Shown: in pieces, positions 27,583 through 37,200 of the stretch | How the letters are laid out: each line of letters begins with the position of its first letter | Numbering within the stretch: position 1 is the stretch's first letter | Assembly (NCBI RefSeq): GCF_012271785.1 | Contig: NZ_JAAWVT010000001.1 | Span: 868,001 to 932,000 of the forward strand | Direction: 5' to 3' | DNA: 64,000 bases | DNA from: Paeniglutamicibacter terrestris | GTDB lineage: Bacteria; Actinomycetota; Actinomycetes; Actinomycetales; Micrococcaceae | Position numbers and translations under genes: made by a program | Notes under the pieces: generated by a model | What the model saw: the letters and a program-made list of their open reading frames with translations, nothing else | The model's database searches: none | Told to the model about the DNA's origin: nothing

Positions 27583-30500
27583 CTATCGTCCTTTCCCATT
27601 CACCATGTCAAGAATTTGTTGTGCCTTTGGTCCCACTATGGTCCATCCCGCCGACACTAGATCGCCGTGATCTTCGTCGCCGTCATAGGCCACGGCCATT
27701 TTCGATTCTGGCCAGGCCAAGAGCATTGGATACCCGTCGCCGATCTCGATCCCCATGACAGGCATGGGGTCCAGCCCTGCCGCGGCAAGCTCCAGCATCA
27801 GGTCACGTTCATCATCCAGGGCATCGACCAGCAGAGCTTTCCAGCCGGCCGGGAGCAGAATGTCTGTCTCACTGCCTGGATCGTTTTTTTTGGTTCCGAG
27901 AGTTCGCAAGATGGCAGCAACGTCCGGACCAATGATGGTCCACCCCTCGGCTTCCAGGGATTCGCGTGCATCGGAATCGTCATCCAGAAGCACACCAATC
28001 TTTCGATCCAGCCATGCCAGCGACAAAACATACCCAGATACTGATTCCAGGCCGAGGTCCGGTGGAGTGTCGACCCCGGCGTTCGCCAGCGCAACGAGCA
28101 GCACGCGTTCGTCCTCCAGGGCTTCCTCCAACAGTCCCTCCCACCCTGATGGAAGATCCACGTGTCCCTTGCGGGTTGATGCTTCGTCGATCGAGCTCTC
28201 CGCGATCTCCAACCCAACGGTGGAAATCGACAGACCGATGGTTTTGAAGGCCATGAGGTTGGACAGACGGAGCCACTCGCGCCACGACTCATCGAAGCTG
28301 TCGCGTTCCACGGTCTCGGTTCGGTCATCAAGGCTCAATCCCACCGAGAAGGTTGATGGCGACTGGCCCGGTGCCGCACAAGCGAATGCCACACTGCCCA
28401 GTTGCCTGGTCCAGAAGACGGCGGCACCGGCCGGAAGGGTTGGAGAACCACCTCGAGCCAGCTCCTGCGCCAAGTGCGGTACGGCGTCCGGATCGGTGTT
28501 CCCTCCGGCTGTCGTGCGCAGCATGAACGGTACGAGCTCGGAGAACTTCCCCCATGCGTATGAATCCGGCTCATGGATCCAGTGCCACAGTTGAGTCATC
28601 GCGTCGCGCCCGAGCAATGCCATGAGGGAAGCTGAGGGTGAAAACTTCGCCTGGAGCTTCATGTTCAGCTGGGCATTTGCCCAGGCTGGCGGCGCGCTGA
28701 CCGAATCCGGGGAGCTGAATGCTTCAACGTCCTGCCACGTCACTGCCCACGGAATGACTCCGTGCGCACGCAGAATGTCGCGCTTGCGGGCATCGTCGGC
28801 CAGCCGGTTGTGCTCCGGCGAGGCATGGAATTGGTATCCGTCCGTGTAGATCGCTAGGTCCGGGATGTTCGGGTCCGGTGCCTTGAGCAAGAAATCGGGC
28901 CGGGTACCGTGCAGGTCCACCTGCGGGAGCAGCTGCCAAGTAAAGGGCTGGCCGGGGATGCGGAAGTTGATGGTGTCAGCCCCGGCCCCCGGGATGATCT
29001 TGTGGAACGCACCGGAGTCCTTGAGCCGCTTCACGAACGCCTGACGGAACCGCTGCTCCAAAAGCGACTCAATGTTGGTGATGTGGACAGGTGCATCCTC
29101 CGTGACCGTCCAATCCACAGCGTAGGAAGGCAGCGTGCCACCTTCAACAGCTTGTTTGCCTGCACGCAGGATCCTGCCCAGCAGGCGCTCCGCCGTGGCC
29201 CGGGCAATCCTGTCGACGTTCCAGGGATCGGCGAACGGTAGCAGGCAGTTGTGACATGCCAGCCTTTCCTCGTGCTGGCAAGAGCAATTGGCCACTGTTT
29301 GCCAGGCCGCTTCGAGAAGTTCCCAGACGCGGTACGGGTCGCCAAAGCGCGCCAAATATCCGGTGCCGCCGGGCACCTTGTCGTGTAGCAATAGGGCGAG
29401 CCGGCCGCCGTCGAACGACGGGTCACTAATGCGGATGACGTCAAGATGGTCCGGCGCACCGCCGATCACTTTTTGAAGGCCGAGAAGGATCGAAGCCTGC
29501 AGGCTCGGGACAGAGAAGTCATCTCCCAACGTGGCATCCAGCGGCAGGTGCAGCACCACTCCCTGGGTCCCCAGTGTCCTGGCCAGGGCAACTTCTTGGA
29601 CACTTTCCTGCTCGGCCTTGCGGTACTTGCACCAGAAACGGTGTTCGGTGGGTTTGTTTTCCTTGGCTGATTGATCCAGCTGCCCGCAGTGAGAGCAAAG
29701 CCTGAACAAGGGAGCCTTGATTTCCTCACCGGCAATGGTCCGGGTGCCACCGGACGCCACCGACTTGCCCGCATTGATCCAGCGGATATCGACACGGTTG
29801 AGGTATTCGGCACCAAAATCGTAGCCTTCGAGGAACCAGGTCCGCTGAATGTGTTGTGGGTCGATGTCCGCTGCGGCCAGGATGTTGAAGCGTTCGCGGA
29901 TACGGTTTTCCCGGCGGTCGCCAATGGCAGCCTCATCGCGCCTGACCTCGGCGGAGACCTTCTTCATGACCACCACGTCCAGGACCTGGCTCATGTCCGC
30001 AATCCCTGCGCTGCCGCAGCGCAGGCAAGTGGAAGCGGATGCGCTGGTTGCCACGTCGGTTTTGGCCCAGCCACAATTTGGGCACAGCTGCCACTTCTCG
30101 ATGTGGCTGTTCTGCGGACCCAGGTCCACCGCGTCGATCAAGACTTCCATGCCTTGGGCATAGAAGGTGGCGCCGGGCGCCAGCTCGGACAGGGCAATGG
30201 ACGCCCCGCGGCTGTAGCTTAGCGAATCGGTCTGGAATTCATTGGTGTCAGCGTCCTTCCAGGAGAGGCCGACGTCCAGGGTGACGGTGTCATCCAGCAG
30301 GGTGTAGTTGGGCAAGATGCCGTAGGCCTCGAGAACGGAAATCCAGTAGCCTCCGCGCAGTTCCTTGAGCTGTCCTCCGATCATGCCCAGCGTCGCCTTG
30401 GCGGTGCGCAATGCCTGGAGATCGTCGCGTTCGTCGTCTCCCAGTTGCTGGGTCCGGGCAATTGCTGCCTCTAGTTCAGGCAGTGCCGCCTCGATCTGCT

Positions 30501-33500
30501 TACGGCGTTCCACCAACTCAGCGACGTCCGCGACCCACAGTCCCGAGGCCCGGATCAGGTGGCGTGAAAGCCCGCTAGGTTCCCCGTCGGTTCGTTCCGT
30601 GGCCCACCCGGTGAGTAGGTCCAGGCTTTCCTGGGCGAGGTGCCCGGAGAATTGGGTGAAGAACTCCGCAAGGTACACGCTCGAATTTTCGGTAGCGTCC
30701 TCGATCAGGTCCCCGATGAAAGTGCCAGGATCAACCTTGCCGAGTGCCTGGATGGCATCTTTGGGGTGCGGGCGGTCGCTGCGCCGAGCAAACCGGTCCA
30801 CGAGGTGTGCCACGTATTGTCGCTGTAGGATCTCCTCGGCATCAAGGAACGTCGCAGGCGGGCGGACTTCCCCATTGATGACCGAAAGCGGATCGTGCAG
30901 CTTCGGCAGGTGCTCGCCGCGCCCGCGAACAAATGCCAAGACCAGCGAATTACCGGTCAGACGACCGGCACGGCCGACACGCTGCAGATAGGAAGAAACT
31001 GACGTCGGTAGGGAGGCAAGCATGACGCAGGAAAGGTCACCGATATCGATACCCATCTCCAAGGTGGGGGTGGCCACCAGGACGTTGGGAGCGTCCGGAT
31101 TCTCGGCGCCATCACGGAACTCTCGCTCGTACTGCAGCCGCTTCGTGTCATCCAATAGGGAGGTGTGTTCCCGGGCAACAACGCGTTTGCTGTCCGTCGA
31201 GGCATAGAGGTCGCGGTAGTAGTTGCGAACCTCGCCGTTCTTGCGTGCCAGAGTCCCGGAGCAGCGAACGAGAAGGCAGGGTGCACCATCAAGTTGGTCG
31301 ATGACCGCAGCGCTGCCGGGCGTGATCGCCTTGCAGGTGTTGCATGCCAGCAGGTGCTTTCCCGTGGCGAGGGCGGCAGTGCCGGGTGAGCTCAATACGA
31401 TCTTCTCCGGGTCCAACCAGTAAGCGGCGGCACCCGAATCCGTAGTCGAGCTGCCGAGCACGCCGTCTTCCGCCAGGGCCAGGATCAAGGCCTTGGCCAT
31501 GTAGCCGCTGTCGGCGCGGCTGGCGTGCAGGCACCGTTCGGTCCAGCGTGCGTACCAGCTGGCGGATGAGGTTACCGGGTCCAGGTTTTCGGTCGCTGCT
31601 TCGGCCTTACCCATGCGTGGGAAAGCCGGGGCGGGCCGTCCGGACGGGAAAGCGGGCATGCCCTCGTGTTTAGGGCGGCCTCCCCAGATCTGAAAGCGTT
31701 TTCCATCGGTGGCGATGTACCTGGCCAGCCACCGGTGCGCGATTCCTCCGCGGATGCGGATACGCTCCAGTGTGCCGCGGACCCAATGGATGAGCTCCGC
31801 GTCGGTGGGTGGCGTGTAGTCGAGTGCAACCTGGTGGGCGGTGGATTCATAAGCACGACGGGCGAGTGCGGTGATGCGTGCAGCACTCCCGGCGTCTGTT
31901 TCCACGACCACGCTGCCGGTCAGTTCCAGAGTGCGTCCGGTGCGTGATTGCAGGCCGAATTCCAGTGATGCGTCGAAGAGCAATCTCTTCTTGGCTGCGC
32001 GGCGGGCAGGTAGCTGCGCAGCCGGCTTGGCCTGGGGATCCCAGAAAGGACGGAAGAGATCGCGGTCCACAAACTCAGGCGCAATGATTTGGTAGCGATC
32101 AGTTGGTGTCACCGCACTGGAAATTGCGCTGTCTACGAGTTCTGCCAGCGTCGCAGGTCCGTCGCCCAGGGCTCGGCGCAGAGCGGTGCGCAAAGTCATG
32201 GTGTGGGAACGGGACTGGACGAATCCAGCGCGGTGGGCAGCGTCCTGGACGCTGTCTGTGAAGACCAGCGCCTTCTTCTCACCGTCTGCCAGTGCTTCGG
32301 CCCCAAAGAGATTGGAAATAGTGACCGAAAGCATGGTCGCCACGGCGCTACCGATGAACGCAATGCCGTCCTTATTCAAACAAGACGGACATGTGTCTTG
32401 CATCGACAAATCGTCGGCGTCTGGCCCGTCGAGCATAAGCACGGGCATGATCCGGCCCTCACTGAGATCAGGATTATCCTCTGCAGGTGTCTCTTTCAAG
32501 AGGGTGCGGTTGACGGTATGTAGCCAACGCAGTCCCTGAACAGCTTCCGAGCCTTCCTTGCCGTATTCGATCATGTCCGCCTCGTTGGCGGCTGAGATCA
32601 GGGCCCGGAACCTGCCATTGTTGGACAGACGAGCGGTTCGGATCTTGGCGTCATCCAGATCCAGATCGGTTCCGGTGGGTGCCAGCAGTACCGCCCATCC
32701 GTTTCGGCCGCAGTGGCGACAGTACAGGGCTGGGAAGAATCTATCTTCGGACTGGTCCACACCGTCATCCGACCAACGGAAGCGTGGTGCCGGGTCCACT
32801 GCCGCATCGACGCGCGACATTTCTCGGATCCACAGATGGGTTTCCACGGTTGGGGCTATGCGCCCCTCCTCGGTCCGCACGTGGCTGATATGGGCCAGGA
32901 CGTGGGAGATAAATTCCTGGGCATCTTCGGGGCGTGTCCCCTGCGCCAGCGCGCGAGAGGGGAAGACCTTCTCTGCCAGATCTGGGAGACTGATGGCTTG
33001 GCTCGCATGCTCAAGAAGCGCCAAGATCAGTGGGTGCTGGCGCAGCCCATCGAGCAGGTTGGTTGGTTCCGTCGCGAATAGATGCCCGACGATGGTAGGC
33101 AGCGCCGAGTGCAGATCCCCGGTGGCTTCGATGAGCTCAGCAATTTCGTGAACGCGTTCGAGAAGGTTTTGGTTGATCTCACGCAGGGTTCGTGGTGACG
33201 CCGATACGTTTGCCAGCGAACTCCACGTAGCGACATCCATCCTGGATTCAGTAATCACAGCCGCGTCGTCGAACGTTTCACCAAACACGGTTTCGGCGAA
33301 ACGAAGCATTGCCTCAGGATCGCCCTTGCTACCAAGAGTGGCCGAAGTTGCCACGGGAGTAATCATTCCCAGCGGGCGTTGGAGATCGGATTCCGTCAAG
33401 CAGCGATGGCCATCGAGATTCTGTGGCCAGTGGCTCTTGAGCGTGATTCCGAGTCGGCGCAGCAGCATCGCAACATCGGTGCCTTGGGCGCCGTCGTATG

Positions 33501-34224
33501 TGTGGAATTCGTCCAGGACCACGTATTGAAGGCTCGTAGCGGATTTTTGCCAAATAGGTGCGTCCTGGTGGCGCAACAAGAGCATGTCCAGCATCTTGTA
33601 GTTGGTCAGCAGGATGTCAGGCGGATCCTCACGGAACACATCACGGTCGTTGATCAGCCCGTCCGCGGACACCCTGGTCCGTGTTGAATCCATTTGGCCG
33701 GTGTAGATGCCTGCAGTAATACCCGAGAGCTCTGGGTGAGTCGTCAACAGCGCTGCCAGACGGTTTGCTTGGTCATTCGCCAGCGCATTCATGGGGTACA
33801 GAATCAGCGCTTTGGTTCCCGTGACGCCGTCTTTCTTGGCACGCAAGACATGGTCAAGGATCGGGTACAGGAATGCTTCGGTCTTTCCCGAGCCGGTCCC
33901 GGTGGTGACCAAAGTCGGCTGCGGACGGCGAGCGCCTGCCTCCGAGCTCTTACTGCTTAGCCGTTCGAAGGCCCGCGCTTGATGTCCATAGGGATCATAT
34001 CCCTGGTACCAATCAAGGCAATCGCGCCATCCAACTTGAGCCGGCTCGAACGGCAGACGCAACCGAATATAGGGTCCCTTGAATAAGCCGTCCTCGGGAT
34101 GTCCCAGGAAGCCCTTGATCGCAGACTGGGCTGTGCCGTCCGTCAACGCAAACGTGGTTGCCAGATAGTCTGACAGTCCACGGCGCAGATCCGCAGCCTG
34201 GAAGGTGGGCAGAAGTTCGGTCAC
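27583..34224 (-). CDS. Giant DUF1998 SF2 helicase with Vsr-like nuclease domain and duplicated C-terminal module
   Basis: A 2213-residue multidomain protein. The helicase has Walker [11 protein letters not shown] (108-116), DEFH (238-241), TPVATSATLGS, motif V ATPTLEMGIDIGDLSC and motif [14 protein letters not shown]. Zinc ribbons (CPNCG, CLRCG) precede the DUF1998 region (LLHDKVPGGTGYL, CSCQHEERLACHNCLLPF). Residues 1735-1835 resemble a Vsr/DUF559-type PD-(D/E)XK nuclease: GTRPDFLL, DLAIYTDGYQFH, DDARKRDIL and TWQDV. The last 190 residues hold two copies of an 84-residue module (2023-2106, 2123-2205). The start overlaps the methyltransferase stop (ATGA). It resembles MrfA/DrmA-B-type DUF1998 helicases; predicted to translocate on and cut foreign DNA. 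Confidence 0.82.
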   Translation of the reverse strand: MTELLPTFQAADLRRGLSDYLATTFALTDGTAQSAIKGFLGHPEDGLFKGPYIRLRLPFEPAQVGWRDCLDWYQGYDPYGHQARAFERLSSKSSEAGARRPQPTLVTTGTGSGKTEAFLYPILDHVLRAKKDGVTGTKALILYPMNALANDQANRLAALLTTHPELSGITAGIYTGQMDSTRTRVSADGLINDRDVFREDPPDILLTNYKMLDMLLLRHQDAPIWQKSATSLQYVVLDEFHTYDGAQGTDVAMLLRRLGITLKSHWPQNLDGHRCLTESDLQRPLGMITPVATSATLGSKGDPEAMLRFAETVFGETFDDAAVITESRMDVATWSSLANVSASPRTLREINQNLLERVHEIAELIEATGDLHSALPTIVGHLFATEPTNLLDGLRQHPLILALLEHASQAISLPDLAEKVFPSRALAQGTRPEDAQEFISHVLAHISHVRTEEGRIAPTVETHLWIREMSRVDAAVDPAPRFRWSDDGVDQSEDRFFPALYCRHCGRNGWAVLLAPTGTDLDLDDAKIRTARLSNNGRFRALISAANEADMIEYGKEGSEAVQGLRWLHTVNRTLLKETPAEDNPDLSEGRIMPVLMLDGPDADDLSMQDTCPSCLNKDGIAFIGSAVATMLSVTISNLFGAEALADGEKKALVFTDSVQDAAHRAGFVQSRSHTMTLRTALRRALGDGPATLAELVDSAISSAVTPTDRYQIIAPEFVDRDLFRPFWDPQAKPAAQLPARRAAKKRLLFDASLEFGLQSRTGRTLELTGSVVVETDAGSAARITALARRAYESTAHQVALDYTPPTDAELIHWVRGTLERIRIRGGIAHRWLARYIATDGKRFQIWGGRPKHEGMPAFPSGRPAPAFPRMGKAEAATENLDPVTSSASWYARWTERCLHASRADSGYMAKALILALAEDGVLGSSTTDSGAAAYWLDPEKIVLSSPGTAALATGKHLLACNTCKAITPGSAAVIDQLDGAPCLLVRCSGTLARKNGEVRNYYRDLYASTDSKRVVAREHTSLLDDTKRLQYEREFRDGAENPDAPNVLVATPTLEMGIDIGDLSCVMLASLPTSVSSYLQRVGRAGRLTGNSLVLAFVRGRGEHLPKLHDPLSVINGEVRPPATFLDAEEILQRQYVAHLVDRFARRSDRPHPKDAIQALGKVDPGTFIGDLIEDATENSSVYLAEFFTQFSGHLAQESLDLLTGWATERTDGEPSGLSRHLIRASGLWVADVAELVERRKQIEAALPELEAAIARTQQLGDDERDDLQALRTAKATLGMIGGQLKELRGGYWISVLEAYGILPNYTLLDDTVTLDVGLSWKDADTNEFQTDSLSYSRGASIALSELAPGATFYAQGMEVLIDAVDLGPQNSHIEKWQLCPNCGWAKTDVATSASASTCLRCGSAGIADMSQVLDVVVMKKVSAEVRRDEAAIGDRRENRIRERFNILAAADIDPQHIQRTWFLEGYDFGAEYLNRVDIRWINAGKSVASGGTRTIAGEEIKAPLFRLCSHCGQLDQSAKENKPTEHRFWCKYRKAEQESVQEVALARTLGTQGVVLHLPLDATLGDDFSVPSLQASILLGLQKVIGGAPDHLDVIRISDPSFDGGRLALLLHDKVPGGTGYLARFGDPYRVWELLEAAWQTVANCSCQHEERLACHNCLLPFADPWNVDRIARATAERLLGRILRAGKQAVEGGTLPSYAVDWTVTEDAPVHITNIESLLEQRFRQAFVKRLKDSGAFHKIIPGAGADTINFRIPGQPFTWQLLPQVDLHGTRPDFLLKAPDPNIPDLAIYTDGYQFHASPEHNRLADDARKRDILRAHGVIPWAVTWQDVEAFSSPDSVSAPPAWANAQLNMKLQAKFSPSASLMALLGRDAMTQLWHWIHEPDSYAWGKFSELVPFMLRTTAGGNTDPDAVPHLAQELARGGSPTLPAGAAVFWTRQLGSVAFACAAPGQSPSTFSVGLSLDDRTETVERDSFDESWREWLRLSNLMAFKTIGLSISTVGLEIAESSIDEASTRKGHVDLPSGWEGLLEEALEDERVLLVALANAGVDTPPDLGLESVSGYVLSLAWLDRKIGVLLDDDSDARESLEAEGWTIIGPDVAAILRTLGTKKNDPGSETDILLPAGWKALLVDALDDERDLMLELAAAGLDPMPVMGIEIGDGYPMLLAWPESKMAVAYDGDEDHGDLVSAGWTIVGPKAQQILDMVNGKGR
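27610..28158 (-). repeat. Tandem in-gene duplication encoding two copies of an 84-residue module
   Basis: Within the 2213-aa protein the segments at 28158-27907 and 27858-27610 encode similar modules. Both contain G-W-x-x-L-L, A-L-x-D-E-R, L-A-x-A-G-x-D-x-x-P, G-Y-x-x-x-L-A-W, K-x-x-V and a closing GWTI-I/V-GP. They are joined by a 16-residue linker. The DNA copies have diverged clearly, so the duplication is not recent. Confidence 0.75.
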
Positions 34225-37200
34225 TTCACGAGCTCCTCGATCTGCTTCTCTGCAAGTAGCTGTTCGAAGTGCGCATAGGCCGTTCGCATGTCTTCTTCCC
34301 GATCAAAACCTCGGAATGGGAACTCAAAGACGTATTCGACGCCGCTATGCGGGTGGGCCCAGCTACGTTCTTCGACGCTAAGACTCTCTCCGCGCTGTCG
34401 ATAAAGCTTGTTGATCTCGCCCGGCACTTTGCGCCCGTTGGCGTCGTAGAGATCATTTTGTTCATACCCACGCAACACTGGGAACTGGGTGCGATAAATC
34501 GTGCAGAGCTCGTCGACTGTCAATTCGAGCGTTATCGCCGCCAGAGCGTCAAGTTCAACTTGCAGATGACGACGTTGCGCAGCTACACGAACAGCCATTT
34601 CCGGCCGCCAAGGCTTGTCCATGGAACCGTTCCAGATATGCGCATAAGCGTCCGTCAAACAAATAAGAGCGGCGGTTCTGCTAACGATCTGTTGCTGAAG
34701 CAAACCTCCGAGCTTAATAGGCAGACCATCCACAACTGAGCCGTAGAAGTGACCCAATGAACCAGCTTTCGCCAAGAAGTCCACCACTATCGATCCCAAA
34801 AGCCCGGCACATTCCAGCATAGTTGCACTGTTATCAAAGACAGTCCCATATCCTGAAATGACACCATTTACGTGAGCGGTGCCAGGCGGCACTATGCTCG
34901 GATAGAACGTACGAACATTTGAAGTTGCTGCCATAAGACGCCAACTAATTCGGAAGTGGTCCCGAGCCGACCTTTTTTCCCCCTCGAACTCCCAGGTCGT
35001 ATAGTCACGATCGTAGTTCACGCTGCCATCACGCACCGGCTGGTAGCTGGTACGCGGAATGAAATCCTCGGGGAGCGCTTCCAAGTCAACCTCGATGTAG
35101 TCCTGGTTGCTTTTCATCGTCGGATTCGGCTCTTTATAAAACGGGTTCGCTACGGTGAAGTGTGGACCCTGAAGGATCACGTCGTCCCACGAGTTATTAA
35201 TCTTGGACCCGACTTCGAAGTATCCCTTCTTACGGTCAATTGATTCGTCCCACCCCCGGGAGTATTGAAGGCCCAGCTCGCGCACGCGTGGTGCCTTGCT
35301 GAGCTTCTCCAGTACGTTCATGCTGGCCCGATTGACCGGATAGACCATGCGTGCCTGCAATGGCGATGTCCCCGGCTCGTCGAGGATGTCGGCCCATACC
35401 TTCAGGACGTCAAGGTCGACGTTGACGATTCGTTCGGGATGCGGGCGGGTATCCCACTTACCCTCAGCTGTCTTCAGGCCTGGGACTTCAGTTCCGCCCT
35501 CATGGGCCAACGACCGCGCGACCGTATCCGGGTGATACAGCGATGCTGCCATCTGAAAATGCGGATTCTCCCGACTCGCTCCATAAACATGGACACCGTA
35601 ATAAACACTGTCGTGGACCTCAAAAAGTAGCATTGCATTGCGGAACTGCCAGTGACGGCGCAGCCTGCGATATGTTGCGGCCCGCAGATTATGGGCCTTC
35701 TTCTCCGTAAAGTGCGATTCCGGATGGATCAGTGCAACCACGCCATCCGGTGAAGCGCTCATCCATGTTCTCGCCATGAATGACCGATACAGGTCGGGCT
35801 GCAATCCTGACAATACGGGATACTGCGAGGCCGCGCCCAGGAATTCGGCGAGGACAGGTGTGGGCACGGCGGCATCGATATAGTCTCGTTTGGCACCTGG
35901 CAGCGCGAGAGTCTCTTCGCGCTTCTTTCGGATGACGGCCTGGGTTGGCTTCTCCACCAGCTGCCACCAGGCATCGTGCTCAGCCAGCAGTGCGGCTTCA
36001 TCAGAACGCGGACGAACCCACGGCGGATTACCGACCTGCAGATCAAAGCCACCGCGGCCAAACACCGAAGCGAACTCTAATTCCCAGTGGAAGAACCCCT
36101 GTTCTTCGGCAATTCGATCGCACACAACAAGCCATGGGAAGGACTCGACGAGTTCTTCCGAGTCCTTCATACCGGCCAGCGGGAAATCGTAGACTTCAAA
36201 CATTGCCAAGTCGTTCCATCCAGCTGCAGAAAGTACGCTCGTCTGCCCCGCACTCTGACCAAACTTGCGTGGTCCCTTGGCCGACTCCGCGATCGGTTTA
36301 CCTAGGATGGCTTCGAGCGCATCGATCCATTCGTCCATGCAGGGTGGTTCAACGACGCTTTCTGTCAGCGGCCAGAACCACAGTGCATTCCATGCATTCA
36401 TGACCCGTTTGAGCCGCTGATAGGCGCCGTTCGGATCGCTCAACGCAGACTCGATCTCGGCACGCGTGACAGTTGTTGATTCCTCAGCGCGCTCGTGTGG
36501 CCAGTAGTCCACGAATCGTTTCGCCTGCGATTCAGCTATCTGAAGTCGACGAAGCGCGACTTTCCACAGCACCTCAACACGCTCAGACAGCGACTTTAGC
36601 CGCTCGATCTGCGGCTTCTTCAGCGCCACGCGTGTGCTCTTGGCCCACGTTTTGAGAGCTTTCTGCTCCTCAGCAGCGAGATCCTTGACCTCTTTGGCAT
36701 CGGACGCAGCGCCCCACCCCTCACCCGGTAGCAAGAAGTGGTGAATCCGTCCGTCGACAGAAGAATCTACAGAATCGTTTTCAAGCGCTTCAACAAGCCC
36801 CTTGAGCGGATTAGCTTGAGGTTCATCGGTGAGGTGGCTTTTTGACCTCACCGCGTCCACCGAATAAGTCGCCCGGCGGGCACCAATGAGTGAATTGCCA
36901 CGGCGAAGTCGAAGTCCAAACCACGGCGCCTGCAGGTCTTTCGCCATGGTGTCGAGCCACAGCGAGACTTCTGCAAGTTCAACCGCCGTCGAGTTGAGGT
37001 CGACACCGTGCACTTGGTGCAAGGCGATCTGCGCCTTGACCTTTTGAAGTTCCTGTGGGTATTCGTCGGCAGGGATCTTGACATCTATCTCATCCTGCTT
37101 GCGCTTCAGGTATTCCCCGGCAAGCTGACGCACCGCTTCGATCGCGAACGCGCCGGATCCAAGTGCAGGCTCACAAACGGTGAGCTTCAGAATATCATCA

